64,000 nucleotides of DNA, taken from positions 4,399,097-4,463,096 of the forward strand of contig NZ_LS999839.1 in NCBI RefSeq assembly GCF_900564155.1. Reading direction: 5' to 3'. The translations under genes and the position numbers were made by a program. The notes under the pieces were generated by a model that was not told the origin of the DNA, did not search any database, and saw only the letters and a list, made by a program, of their open reading frames with translations. Origin of the DNA: Pedobacter schmidteae (GTDB lineage: Bacteria; Bacteroidota; Bacteroidia; Sphingobacteriales; Sphingobacteriaceae). Positions 25,673 through 34,947 of this stretch are shown here, piece by piece (the first letter of the stretch is position 1; each line of letters starts with the position of its first letter).

Positions 25673-26245
25673 ATGAATTACTCCACTTTTATTGAACGTT
25701 TAGAGAAATGCGGAAACCTTAGCGAGGAGCGAAAGGCTTTGCTCAGGGACAGGTCGGCAGATGCCCGTGTAATGGAAAAAGAAGTGCTCCTCACTCCGGG
25801 CGAGACCTGTAAATATGTTTATTTTATAAAGCAGGGGCTATTTAGGAGTTTCAGGATTGTAAACTTCAAAGAAGAAACCACCAACTTTATGGGCGAAGGC
25901 GATTTTATGACCTGTATGCATGGCTTTTTTAAGCATGGTTTTGCAATGGATGGATTGGTATGTGAACAACAGGCCATAGTGATAAAACTAAGCTTTTACG
26001 ACTGGCAGGCGATGTGTGATGAAGATCCCGATTTTCTGAAAATATCTATGAACATCTGTACAGGATATCTGGTAAACCATTATGAACAGTCGCACATTTA
26101 CCGTACCTGCAAAACGCAAAAGAAGCTGGAACAACTGTGCATCATTTATCCGGGTATTTTAAACCGTGTGGCGCAAAAGCATATTGCCAGCTATTTTGGT
26201 GTTAGTGAACAGGCCATTAGTGGGATAATAGCAAGTTTGAAATAA
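25673..26245 (+). CDS. Crp/Fnr-family transcription regulator
   Basis: 190 residues. The N-terminal cyclic-nucleotide-binding-like barrel has EVLLTPGETCKYVYFIKQGLFRSF and continues to about 130; the C-terminal winged HTH ends in RVAQKHIASYFGVSEQAISGIIASLK, a complete DNA-recognition helix. It resembles the many Bacteroidota Crp homologues that lack true cAMP contacts. It is followed by a second, diverged member 138 bases downstream. The regulon is unknown. Confidence 0.87.
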   Translation: MNYSTFIERLEKCGNLSEERKALLRDRSADARVMEKEVLLTPGETCKYVYFIKQGLFRSFRIVNFKEETTNFMGEGDFMTCMHGFFKHGFAMDGLVCEQQAIVIKLSFYDWQAMCDEDPDFLKISMNICTGYLVNHYEQSHIYRTCKTQKKLEQLCIIYPGILNRVAQKHIASYFGVSEQAISGIIASLK

Positions 26246-26383
26246 GAATTAGAAACTAAAATAACTTTAGAAGAAATGGGTAAAAAACTCAATTAAGTTT
26301 AGTGCCTCCGCCCTTATTTTCTTCATATTAGTTGAGCAAAATTTTGGCCATTGCCGGCTAAATTTGTGAGATAGCCCATTGAT

Positions 26384-26986
26384 ATGGAAAATCTTAAAAA
26401 AATGCTCATCGTCAGATATGTGGTGCCAGCCCTCGGCAATTTATCTGCCATTCACAGTAATTTTATTGATGATCTTACGGCTTGCTGCCAGCTGATCCAT
26501 GCTTTTAAATACCAGCTGCTAGAAAGACCCGGCCCTTTTGAGGAAGCTTATGTATGGTTTTCTATTGAAGCCATGGTACATAGCTACTATTATTGTCCAC
26601 ATCGATTGAGAAAAACGGGAACACGGATATGGAAAAAGAGAGAATTTATCCTTTTTAGTGGTTGCCTGGTCAATAAAGAATACCGGACAGACCATATCGA
26701 GATCCTTGAGCCGGGAATTGTCATTTGTATAAAATATGCTCATCTGATCTCGCTTATTGAACGTTATCCCGAACTGGAGAAACCAATTAAAATGACATCT
26801 ATTGATAACGAACGATATTATCACCATAGAAGTTTACTACTGAACAAGCCTGTGCAGGAAAGAATTAAGTGTTTTGTTGCCGAAAATACATTTTTTGTAA
26901 GTTTTGCAAGTCAGGCTATTCAAGCAATGCATGTCAATTTGAGTTTACGTGGTTATACTGCTCAACTGGCTAAGCTCAGGCAATAA
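26384..26986 (+). CDS. Divergent Crp/Fnr-like protein
   Basis: 200 residues that align by pattern to the Crp sensor barrel (FEEAYVWFSIEAMVHSYYY ... EFILFSGCLVNKEYRTDHIEILEPGIVICI), with a long connecting helix and a C-terminal segment (SQAIQAMHVNLSLRGYTAQLAKLR) in the place of the HTH. The HTH is weaker than in the upstream gene. It may be a sensor or regulator that has drifted. Lone gene with no partner in the next 230 bases. The family call is inference. Confidence 0.55.
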   Translation: MENLKKMLIVRYVVPALGNLSAIHSNFIDDLTACCQLIHAFKYQLLERPGPFEEAYVWFSIEAMVHSYYYCPHRLRKTGTRIWKKREFILFSGCLVNKEYRTDHIEILEPGIVICIKYAHLISLIERYPELEKPIKMTSIDNERYYHHRSLLLNKPVQERIKCFVAENTFFVSFASQAIQAMHVNLSLRGYTAQLAKLRQ

Positions 26987-27105
26987 ATACAACAATTTCA
27001 GCATATACATTAGGTGGCGTTGCACAATAAAAATAGGTAGTAGTGCCTAATGGTAGTTCCAGTTTAGCGATACTTTTGATATTACAATCAGTTGCAACAG
27101 CAAAA

Positions 27106-27127
27106 GCGCCTTTGTAGTTCAACGGGT
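27106..27127 (+). other. tRNA-like 5' fragment (tRNA-Arg type)
   Basis: CTTTGTAGTTCAACGGGT with a GC-rich lead-in resembles the acceptor and D-arm start of Bacteroidota tRNA-Arg genes (CTTGTAGTTCAACGG form). No anticodon arm or GGTTCRAATC T-arm follows; a run of T comes instead. It is therefore at most a remnant. Confidence 0.3.
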
Positions 27128-27157
27128 CAATGTTTTAATTTTTTTTTTTGTGATTTG

Positions 27158-27196
27158 GACTGTGGTCTGCCTGTAGTGACAGACCCGGTCTTTTAT
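27158..27196 (+). terminator. Terminator-like hairpin before the MauE-like gene
   Basis: GGTCTG (27164-27169) pairs with CAGACC (27180-27185), extended by GAC/GTC outside, then TTTTAT. It is 20 bases before the MauE-like start, so it may end upstream transcription or act in the leader. Confidence 0.5.
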
Positions 27197-27216
27197 CAAA
27201 TACAAAGTAGTTGTTA

Positions 27217-27756
27217 ATGCATGTAAATATGGAAACCGCATCAAAGAGAAAAAGATCACTGATGATGTCAGCTAAGACAAAAAGCATAATAATTCAATTG
27301 AGTTGTTATTTGTTTTTTCTATTGTTTTTATACGCTGCGGCAAATAAGCTGATGGACTTACAGAAATTCAGCGTTCAGTTGGGGCAATCGCCGTTGTTGA
27401 CTGATTACGCGAACTTTATTACCTGGTTTATTCCAGCGATAGAAATTCTTATCTCCTTGTTTTTGATCAATAAGAGAACGCTGCTTTTTGGGCTTTATGG
27501 CTCATTTGGCTTGATGTTGATGTTTACCGTTTACATATTCTTCATCCTGAATTTTGCTGAAAGAATACCATGCTCGTGTGGTGGAATACTGGAAAAGATG
27601 GGATGGACAGAACACCTGATATTCAATATCTTTTTTGTGCTGCTGGCACTGTTGGCTATCATTCTCCAAACAAAATCCGACGATATAGAACTAAAGTCCG
27701 ATAGGGGGCTAAGATATTTTATTGCAATAAAAGCAGGAGATGCCGAAAACCTGTAA
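27217..27756 (+). CDS. MauE/DoxX-like redox membrane protein
   Basis: About 179 residues from the ATG at 27217 (a TTG two codons earlier and later ATGs are possible). Four membrane helices are visible. LYAAANKLMDLQKFSVQLGQ matches the first helix and loop of MauE/DoxX proteins, and the IPCSCGG motif between helices 3 and 4 carries the paired cysteines thought to shuttle electrons or disulfides. It is 32 bases upstream of a cysteine-containing secreted peptide gene, so it may serve oxidation or reduction of that peptide. Inner membrane. Confidence 0.75.
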   Translation: MHVNMETASKRKRSLMMSAKTKSIIIQLSCYLFFLLFLYAAANKLMDLQKFSVQLGQSPLLTDYANFITWFIPAIEILISLFLINKRTLLFGLYGSFGLMLMFTVYIFFILNFAERIPCSCGGILEKMGWTEHLIFNIFFVLLALLAIILQTKSDDIELKSDRGLRYFIAIKAGDAENL

Positions 27757-27788
27757 ATAGAGTAGGCACTAACCTTAATAAACGTGTA

Positions 27789-28031
27789 ATGACAAGACAC
27801 ATTTTAACGTTCGCATTACTGGCTACAGTAGCAGTAGGCGGCGCATTTGCAAGTAACGCTAGTTCAGAAAAAAAATTAGCCAGCGATTATTTAACCCTCG
27901 GTAGTGTCACCTGTATGCCTATCCCTGAAACGGACTGTATTATAGGTGCTCCAAATCCTTGTTTGGCAGCTGGAAGTGTTTATGACATCACCACGCCAAC
28001 TGGTTGTACAAACTTGAAAGGTCGTTTTTGA
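27789..28031 (+). CDS. DUF6520-type small secreted cysteine peptide
   Basis: 80 residues. A signal peptide (ILTFALLATVAVGGAFA) leaves a mature peptide of about 57 residues with four cysteines (C42, C50, C58 and C73), spaced as in DUF6520 proteins of Bacteroidota. The pattern suggests two disulfides in the periplasm or outside. It sits between a MauE-like protein and an anchored protein and is followed by a terminator hairpin. Role unknown; possible substrate of the neighbouring redox proteins is inference. Confidence 0.75.
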   Translation: MTRHILTFALLATVAVGGAFASNASSEKKLASDYLTLGSVTCMPIPETDCIIGAPNPCLAAGSVYDITTPTGCTNLKGRF

Positions 28032-28046
28032 TGATTAGTGATTGAT

Positions 28047-28077
28047 AAAGCGGGCGTAATTGTAGCCCGCTTTATTT
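28047..28077 (+). terminator. Terminator after the DUF6520 gene
   Basis: AAAGCGGGC (28047-28055) pairs with GCCCGCTTT (28065-28073), with TTTATTT continuing. It lies between the peptide gene and the next start. It supports the later ATG at 28110, since an earlier start would put this hairpin inside a coding region. It may only partly terminate, tuning the next gene. Confidence 0.75.
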
Positions 28078-28109
28078 GCCGAAAGTCTATCTTATTTAAC
28101 TGTATCGTA

Positions 28110-29144
28110 ATGAAAAGAGTCATTATAGTATTAATATTTATTGTCTTAGCAGTTGGAGTTGCTCTTTCGTCTTTGATCCTGCTGAAAAGTAATGAAGATA
28201 GGGGTGACTTTGAAAGGCGATTTATCGACTCTCCATTAATTGGAACCGATACCCTGGACCTGAAATTAAATTCATTTTATCTGGTAGGAGTGGATACCAG
28301 TTGTATTTACCTAGGTAACCTAACCCAAACAAGGAGTCTGTTTACTTTCTATAAAGAAGCCGGAAAAACCGTTTTAAATCAATTTAATTTAGCAGATCAG
28401 CTTGCTGCTCATCCACTAGGCTTAAAGTTATCTGCTTTACAAAACAGCTTATTTATTGTTGATCAGCAAAAGCCTGCGATATGGATGGCAGATTTAACCG
28501 ATATTGCAGCTGCGAAGGAATATGCCCTGTCGCACTATATGGAGCAACATACGCCTTTATCTCCAGTTTCTTTGGCCTGTACAAGTTTCAACAAGTTGAA
28601 CAAACAGACAGAAATCATTAAACTTGATTTTGCTGATAAAACATCCAAACCAGGAAATTATAAATTAATTGCACAGGCTGACGGTTATTTATGTAGCAAA
28701 GGATTTTTGGCCTATACAAATAACCACTTGGTTTATGCCTATACTTTTCGCAACCAGTTTATATGCTTGGATAGCAATTTGCAGGAATTCTATAGGGGGA
28801 AAACAATTGATGCCAATGAGCATATCAATTTCAAGGTGGTTAAATTGGAATCTGATAGTTCCAGAAACTTTTCTAAATCGCCGCTTTATGTAAATAAAAT
28901 GATTGCGCTTAATGAGAGTTACCTGTTTATAAACTCAGGAATCAGAGCAAAAAACGAAACTGCTTACGCTTTTAAAAATTCATCCGCAATAGATGTATAT
29001 CAAATAAACGATGGCAGGTATGCCTTCAGTTTTTATATTCCAATGTACAAAGGAGAAAGAATACGAACATTTAAGGTTGCAGGCAGCCGTATGGCCGTGT
29101 TAGCCGGCAATTACCTGTTGACCTACAACCTTAAATTTAATTAG
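28110..29144 (+). CDS. Membrane-anchored protein, possibly beta-propeller
   Basis: I take the ATG at 28110 (MKRVIIVLIFIVLAVGVALSSLILL), giving about 344 residues with an N-terminal anchor or uncleaved signal. The rest is predicted beta-rich with repeated strand patterns (FYLVGVDTSCIYLGN ... FLAYTNNHLVYAYTF ... RMAVLAGNYLLTYNL), as in propeller-type proteins. No family is recognised. It follows the peptide gene and ends six bases before the convergent TlpA-like gene. Likely periplasmic face. Confidence 0.6.
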   Translation: MKRVIIVLIFIVLAVGVALSSLILLKSNEDRGDFERRFIDSPLIGTDTLDLKLNSFYLVGVDTSCIYLGNLTQTRSLFTFYKEAGKTVLNQFNLADQLAAHPLGLKLSALQNSLFIVDQQKPAIWMADLTDIAAAKEYALSHYMEQHTPLSPVSLACTSFNKLNKQTEIIKLDFADKTSKPGNYKLIAQADGYLCSKGFLAYTNNHLVYAYTFRNQFICLDSNLQEFYRGKTIDANEHINFKVVKLESDSSRNFSKSPLYVNKMIALNESYLFINSGIRAKNETAYAFKNSSAIDVYQINDGRYAFSFYIPMYKGERIRTFKVAGSRMAVLAGNYLLTYNLKFN

Positions 29145-29150
29145 ATCCGG

Positions 29151-30470
29151 TTATTTTACCCGATCCCGTACTACTACCACTTCCATTATTTTACGGTCTT
29201 TAACCAGGCTCAGTCCCTTTTGTAACAATGCACGTTTAATATCTTCAAAGTCGATACTAATGGCGTTGTAATGAATGTCTATGTTACCGTTAATTCCTGT
29301 ACAATCCACTACCGGCGGACCATAAGGGTCGGCATACCAGATGGCATTAATGAGACCTGAAACAGGCGTGTTAACTAAATCAACCCTGTCTTTTTTGTAA
29401 TCTGTTACAGACTTTCCTCCTTTGGTTTTTAAGCGCGATACTGCATCTTTATTAGCCTCCAATCTCCAATACGGCATCATCCTGTTTTCTACTTTAACCT
29501 CAAACTGAAAATAGTTTTCCAGATCGTTCCTCATCATCCTTCTAAAGTCATCTGTGCTTCTTTTAAAATTTTTGTTCAAGATCAGTTCGTAGGCATAAAC
29601 TCCTTCTCCGGTGGCCCAGTCGTGGTCAAAAGCACTTGAATCGGCAATTTCCAGAACCGATTTTCTGGCGAACTTTCCGTAATTATTATGAACCATATAA
29701 GGCTCCGTACTTACTGTATCGCCATAAGCCATCTGATAAAGCATTTCAAGATTGGAACCTACCGTGCGGTATCGGTTATTGTGTATCAGGTCATTTGTAA
29801 AATGAAAGGCTATCATCTGTCCCATGCTTCTTTTCCATGGCAATAAAACAGACCGGTATACAAATGCACTATCATTGCCTCCATTGCCCTGAATTAATAA
29901 GGGGATATCTCTCTTCACCTGCTGTTTTTTGGCCATCGCACTTTGTTTTATTCCGTAAGTGACGGGTAATTGAGGGTTTTTACCATTTATAAAATCATCC
30001 AGATGGGCTTTTGTAATGTTCAGTGTTACCGCTCTGACCACACCTTGCGGATCGACTATGATGAGGTGAGGAACCGCGCCAATATCAAATTGTTTAAAAA
30101 TTACCGTATCGAAGGCTGCTGCCAGTTGGAGCTGATATCGTTTTACTATACTGCTGTAAAGTGGCCTGATGTGCCTGTCGTCTTTACCTACCAGAATGAA
30201 CTGTACTTTGTCCTGATACTGCTTTTGCAATTCATTTAATTTAGGAAAGCTGGCTATGCAGGATGCGCAACCTGCGGTCCAAAAATCAAGCACCAGCCAC
30301 TTGCCCGCAAAATCCTTTAAAGAGACAATTTTTTTCGGATAATTTTTTAAATCTTTTAACATGAAATCCGGACATGGCTTGCCTATTTGTGGCAACATAT
30401 CATCGTCCTGTGCACGAAGCTGGAATGTTGTAGCACAAACCAGCAGTAAAATAATTAGGTGTTGTTTCAT
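29151..30470 (-). CDS. TlpA-like thiol-disulfide protein
   Basis: 439 residues with signal peptide (MKQHLIILLLVCATTFQLRAQ). The N-terminal redoxin domain has PCPDFMLKDL, then FWTAGCASCIASF with the catalytic CASC, and the cis-proline region GAVPHLIIVDPQG. The remaining 270 residues are a mixed region; the last 45 (IDIHYNAISIDFEDIKRALL) look like an STN-type fold. Such proteins often stand next to SusC/SusD pairs in Pedobacter. Periplasmic reductase or oxidase role is likely. It starts 14 bases after the SusD stop and is in the same operon. Confidence 0.85.
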   Translation of the reverse strand: MKQHLIILLLVCATTFQLRAQDDDMLPQIGKPCPDFMLKDLKNYPKKIVSLKDFAGKWLVLDFWTAGCASCIASFPKLNELQKQYQDKVQFILVGKDDRHIRPLYSSIVKRYQLQLAAAFDTVIFKQFDIGAVPHLIIVDPQGVVRAVTLNITKAHLDDFINGKNPQLPVTYGIKQSAMAKKQQVKRDIPLLIQGNGGNDSAFVYRSVLLPWKRSMGQMIAFHFTNDLIHNNRYRTVGSNLEMLYQMAYGDTVSTEPYMVHNNYGKFARKSVLEIADSSAFDHDWATGEGVYAYELILNKNFKRSTDDFRRMMRNDLENYFQFEVKVENRMMPYWRLEANKDAVSRLKTKGGKSVTDYKKDRVDLVNTPVSGLINAIWYADPYGPPVVDCTGINGNIDIHYNAISIDFEDIKRALLQKGLSLVKDRKIMEVVVVRDRVK

Positions 30471-30484
30471 TTGAATAGGTGTTT

Positions 30485-31873
30485 TTAGTAGCCGGGGTTT
30501 TGCGTAAGGTTCCTGTTTTTTTGAAGTTCTGATTTTGGGATGGGGTATAGCACATCGGTGGGTTGCCAGTTTGGTGCTTTTAGTGGCGCAAGTACAGCGT
30601 CGGCACTGTTTGTCCGTTTTAAATCAAACCATCGATGTCCCTGTTCACAAAAAAGCTCAAATCTTCTTTCCTGTGCTATAGCCATTAAAAAATCTTCTTT
30701 TGTTATAGCTTCCGTATCATTTAAGCCTGCCCGTAACCTTATGCGGTTCAAATCTGAAGCGGCGCCACCAGGCCCTATAAGTTTACTTAGCCTGGCTCTT
30801 GCCTCTGCGCGAATGAGGTATTGTTCTCCCAAACGTAAAACGGTATAGAATTCGGTAATGCTTCCGCTTGTGGCCACCTTATATTTAAAAGGAAAATACC
30901 AGTCCCTGGTTCCTGTGTATTTACCAACCCAATTTGCCAGCCTTTTATCCGTAGGATCAAAGGCCGCTACAAACAGTTCATTTAAGGCTTGCGTGCCAGG
31001 CTCTGCTTTCAAAATAAAGTTGAAACCTTCCCAGGTATTGTACCCAGGTTCTACAGGCATCAATTGCCATATGGCTTCCTTACTATTGGCCAGGAACACC
31101 TCATTTACATCTGATAAATCATATCCGGCAGGGCTGTTGAGTACTTCGGTGGCTTCCCGTTCTGCCAGTTCCCAGTCCTGATGGTATAAATACACACGAG
31201 CCAATATTGCCTGTGCAGTGGCCTTGTTTGGACGTACCTTTCCTGCGGTTGGATAGGCATCAGTAAGCAGGGTTTTGGCTTCGTTTAAATCAATAATCAG
31301 GTGTTCAAAAACCTGAGCAGTTGGCATTCCTGATACCTGATTATTGTGGTTATAGTCAGTTGTGCTTAGGTAGGGAATGTTGCCAAACATATTTAACAGG
31401 TAAAAGTGGAATAGAGACCTTACCACAAGGGCTTCGCCTTTCAACTGTTTTTTTAATGCAGCAGAAACCTTTTCCGATTGGTCAAGTCCTTCAATAATTG
31501 CGTTGCAATTGTATATGAGCTGATAATAGTCTCTCCACATAAATTCGGAAGCGCTGGTTGGTGTCAGTTGATTGTTGTAAAAATCATTTTCGCCTATACT
31601 GATCAATTCATCTGCCGATAAGCCCATAAAGGTGGTCGCATTCTGACCAAAAGCGTTGCCATAGCTCATCATTTTGGCATACAGGCCAACTGTAGCTGCT
31701 GTTGCATTGTTGTTTGTTAAAAAAACGGATGCCGAGGAAAGCTGGGTTTGAGGTACATCTATATCTAAGAATTTATTACAGGAACCATGAAGTACCGTTA
31801 ATACAATTAGAGAAAAGAATGCACTTGATATAGACCATTTGAATGGAGGTTTTTTGATTTGTATTCGTTTCAT
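30485..31873 (-). CDS. SusD/RagB-family surface lipoprotein, locus 2
   Basis: 462 residues. The lipobox LHGSC (about residue 32) follows a long basic leader. Characteristic blocks are FLDIDVPQTQLSSASVF, ALVVRSLFHFYLLNMFGNIPY and the C-terminal AQERRFELFCEQGHRWFDLKR. It pairs with the SusC ten bases upstream. The locus differs from locus 1 in lacking FecR and accessory lipoproteins. Ligand unknown; no degradative enzyme is adjacent. Confidence 0.93.
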   Translation of the reverse strand: MKRIQIKKPPFKWSISSAFFSLIVLTVLHGSCNKFLDIDVPQTQLSSASVFLTNNNATAATVGLYAKMMSYGNAFGQNATTFMGLSADELISIGENDFYNNQLTPTSASEFMWRDYYQLIYNCNAIIEGLDQSEKVSAALKKQLKGEALVVRSLFHFYLLNMFGNIPYLSTTDYNHNNQVSGMPTAQVFEHLIIDLNEAKTLLTDAYPTAGKVRPNKATAQAILARVYLYHQDWELAEREATEVLNSPAGYDLSDVNEVFLANSKEAIWQLMPVEPGYNTWEGFNFILKAEPGTQALNELFVAAFDPTDKRLANWVGKYTGTRDWYFPFKYKVATSGSITEFYTVLRLGEQYLIRAEARARLSKLIGPGGAASDLNRIRLRAGLNDTEAITKEDFLMAIAQERRFELFCEQGHRWFDLKRTNSADAVLAPLKAPNWQPTDVLYPIPKSELQKNRNLTQNPGY

Positions 31874-31883
31874 TTTTTTGATT

Positions 31884-34883
31884 TTAGAAGGTGATTTGAA
31901 GTCCGGCCGTTATGGTTTTTAATGGAGGAAGGGCATATATGCTTTGTGATTCGGGGTCTCGGCCAAGATAATTTGTCAGTGTCAACAGATTTTGTCCCTG
32001 TACATATAGCCTGCAGTTGCTGAGCTTCATCTTTTTAACCCATTTTTCGCTTAAAGCATAGGACAGGGAGACATTTTGTAACCGGATATAAGATGCATCG
32101 CTGATGGCAGCATCGCTATTGCGGTAATAGCTATAGGCAGCGGCCTGATTGGCAGATGAAAATTTCATGTAGCGGGCATCGGTATTTGAGGGTTGCCAGC
32201 GGTTAAGAATAAAACTGGCCTGATTACTTTGTGTACCTGGCATAAAAGCATTTCCATAAAAATAATTTCGCCCCTGTTGTTTTACAAAGGAGACAAAAAA
32301 GCTCATTTCAAGATTCTTGTAAGTAAAGGTGTTATTCAGTCCCCCATAAATTTTTTGCCTGGTGTCTTTCAAAAAAAGATAGTCGTCAGGGTCATCTGTG
32401 TCATTGCCATTTTCATTTACATCCTGAAATGCATATGTGCCTGTTTCTTTATTTACTCCGGTATAATGCAGATAACTTTGCATGCTCATCGAATAACCAA
32501 TTTTATAAAAATAAGTGTAACTGGATGCGGCCAGATCTGGGTAGGAGAGCAGTTTACTTGCGGGGATGGTGATGTTTAGTCCGGTAGACCACTTAAAACT
32601 TTTGCGTTGAAAGTTGATGCTGTTGATGCTGATTTCGGTACTTGTATTTTGTACCAGGGCCGGAAAATTGGCCTGTATAGATGAAAATCCAGTAGTATAG
32701 GCCAGGGGATAACCCACCAGCTGACTGGAAGAATGGCTATTGTAATAAGCTACTGAAAGCATTAGCCTGTCGTTAAAAAATCCCAGGTCGAGTGCTATTT
32801 CTTTTTTGCGGTTTACCTCCCAACTGTAATTGGGGTTGGCTAAACGTGCTGGCGACAAGCCAACTACATTCTGATAGGGATAATATTGAGGGAGCCAGGT
32901 ATCCAGATAACCATAATCGGGAATCTGATCGTTGCCGGTGCTGCCATAACTTGCCCTTAATTTTCCAAAACTCAGCCAGTTTAGGTCCTTTGCAAATTGT
33001 TCGTTTGAAAATACCCAGGCAGTACCAATGGCTCCAAAATTTGCAAAGCGTGAGTTTATACCAAACCTGCTCGACCCATCCCGTCTCATCGTTAGATTGA
33101 AGAGATATTTGCCCTGCCAATTGTAATTTATCCTGCCAAATATGCCTAGATATTTGTACCGCGAGCTTATTGGCGATGATGCGGTAATACTACTGGCGGC
33201 TGATGGAATCCCTAAAAATGTATCGTCATTATAAGTAGCAATAAGTGTTTTGCCTTCATCAGTTCGTTGTTGAACGGTTGCACCAAGTAGCATGTTTAGC
33301 TTGCCTTTAAAAAGTGCAGTATGGTAGCTAATGGTTGGTTCTGCAATAAATGATTGCTGCTTCCTGTCGCCTATATTGGCATTTGGAAGCATAAAGGAAG
33401 TTGGGCTGATGGCAGTTTGTGGATTAGCGCGTATATCTTCTAACTGGATGGTATGGTAGCCTAAACTTGTTTTCAGCATTAAATTAGGGGTTACCTGGTA
33501 ACTCAATATTGCATTGCCAATCAAATTATTGGTTTTTACTTCATATGTTCCGGTAAGCAGGGCATAGGGATTACTAAAGGTGGCATTGGTCGGTCCCCAG
33601 TTAAAGTTTTCGTCCGTTGTATAAATTTCAGGCGTGTTTGGCGGCATAAACAAAGTATAGCTGGTAATGTCTGTAAGCGGTAGTCGGTTACGCTCGGTAT
33701 TGTAATTTGCCGTGATGTTGATTTTAAATTTCTGATTTGGGGCGCTATGATTCAGATTGAGACTGCCTGATATTTTGGTATCAGAAAAATTTCCCGGAAA
33801 GACGGTTGTTGACCTGCAATAGCCGCTGCTGAACAGAAAACTTGTATTTTCATTGCCTCCTGACAAAGTTAGCTGAGCGTTATTTATGTATGCTGTACCT
33901 CCAATCAGTTCCTCTTCCCAATTGGTATATCGGGTTTGATCCCATACCATCAGGTCGCGGGCATTTTGAACTGTTGGTATACGTTGATCGTTGGCAAAAG
34001 CCTCTTTCCGCATTTCGAGGTATTGAGGCGTGTTTAACAAACTTAGTTTTCTTGTTACGGTTGATACGCCACTATAGACATTTATGTTTGCTTTTGTGCT
34101 GCCACTGGTACCCGCTTTTGTGGTGATGAGGATTACCCCATTTGCTCCTTTACTGCCATAAATGGCTGTAGCATCGGCATCTTTTAATACTTCAATGCTT
34201 TCTATATCCGAAGGATTAAAACTACTTAAAGGGCTTCCTTTTCCTTGCAGTACACTGGCTGCACTTGAATTTAATGATTCGGAAATAAAAGGTACGCCAT
34301 TAATGATATACAGGGGATCATTGCCATTGGCAATGCTGTTTCGACCACGGATTTGCACCTGGAAAGCGCCGCCAGCCAGCCCATTTTGCTGAGAAACGAT
34401 AACACCTGGCATTCTGCCCTGTAAAGCCTGCAGAGGATTGTTTATGGGCTGTTTGCTGATCGTTTCGGCGGTAACACGTGATATAGAGCCAGTACGTTCT
34501 TTATCTTTTACGGTATAATAACCTGCATTGATTTCTACTTCTTGCAGTTCATTATCGTCATTTTGGAGCGCAATGATTAATTCATGATTTAAAGGTACCT
34601 GTAGTGTAACTGTTTTAGGTTTATGGCTTAGATAATAGACGGAAAGGGAGTAGTTGCCATTGCTAAGGCTCAAAATAAACTCGCCTTCATTGTTGCTCAA
34701 TACAGTTTGATTGGTATTGGTTATTTTGATGATGGCACCGGGGAGTGCTTCGCCGGTTGATGCGGAGATGACCTTACCTATGATGGCTTGATTTTTTAAT
34801 GGTGGCCTGGTGGGTTGTTGTGCCTGGGCTTCAAAAAATAAGCAAAGCGCGGCCATGGCGATAGTTTGTATCGTTCTTTTCAT
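31884..34883 (-). CDS. SusC-type TonB-dependent transporter, locus 2
   Basis: 999 residues with signal peptide (AALCLFFEAQAQ). No STN domain is present; the protein begins with the carboxypeptidase-regulatory-like domain (IIGKVISASTGEALPGAIIKI), then TonB box and plug (KERTGSISRVTAETISKQPI, IRGRNSIANGNDPLYIINGVPF, DADATAIYGSKGANGVILITTK) and the barrel ending AGLQITF. Without STN it is unlikely to signal to a FecR. The gene is followed by SusD and a TlpA-like gene. Outer membrane. Confidence 0.95.
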   Translation of the reverse strand: MKRTIQTIAMAALCLFFEAQAQQPTRPPLKNQAIIGKVISASTGEALPGAIIKITNTNQTVLSNNEGEFILSLSNGNYSLSVYYLSHKPKTVTLQVPLNHELIIALQNDDNELQEVEINAGYYTVKDKERTGSISRVTAETISKQPINNPLQALQGRMPGVIVSQQNGLAGGAFQVQIRGRNSIANGNDPLYIINGVPFISESLNSSAASVLQGKGSPLSSFNPSDIESIEVLKDADATAIYGSKGANGVILITTKAGTSGSTKANINVYSGVSTVTRKLSLLNTPQYLEMRKEAFANDQRIPTVQNARDLMVWDQTRYTNWEEELIGGTAYINNAQLTLSGGNENTSFLFSSGYCRSTTVFPGNFSDTKISGSLNLNHSAPNQKFKINITANYNTERNRLPLTDITSYTLFMPPNTPEIYTTDENFNWGPTNATFSNPYALLTGTYEVKTNNLIGNAILSYQVTPNLMLKTSLGYHTIQLEDIRANPQTAISPTSFMLPNANIGDRKQQSFIAEPTISYHTALFKGKLNMLLGATVQQRTDEGKTLIATYNDDTFLGIPSAASSITASSPISSRYKYLGIFGRINYNWQGKYLFNLTMRRDGSSRFGINSRFANFGAIGTAWVFSNEQFAKDLNWLSFGKLRASYGSTGNDQIPDYGYLDTWLPQYYPYQNVVGLSPARLANPNYSWEVNRKKEIALDLGFFNDRLMLSVAYYNSHSSSQLVGYPLAYTTGFSSIQANFPALVQNTSTEISINSINFQRKSFKWSTGLNITIPASKLLSYPDLAASSYTYFYKIGYSMSMQSYLHYTGVNKETGTYAFQDVNENGNDTDDPDDYLFLKDTRQKIYGGLNNTFTYKNLEMSFFVSFVKQQGRNYFYGNAFMPGTQSNQASFILNRWQPSNTDARYMKFSSANQAAAYSYYRNSDAAISDASYIRLQNVSLSYALSEKWVKKMKLSNCRLYVQGQNLLTLTNYLGRDPESQSIYALPPLKTITAGLQITF

Positions 34884-34947
34884 ACAGTTTTTATGATTTG
34901 GTTAGTTATTGATAGCGGGAATTTATTGAGTAAGTGCTATTGCTGTT

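Noticed and set aside
27100..27200. Complete tRNA gene
   Set aside because: Only the acceptor/D-arm start is present; the anticodon and T arms are missing.
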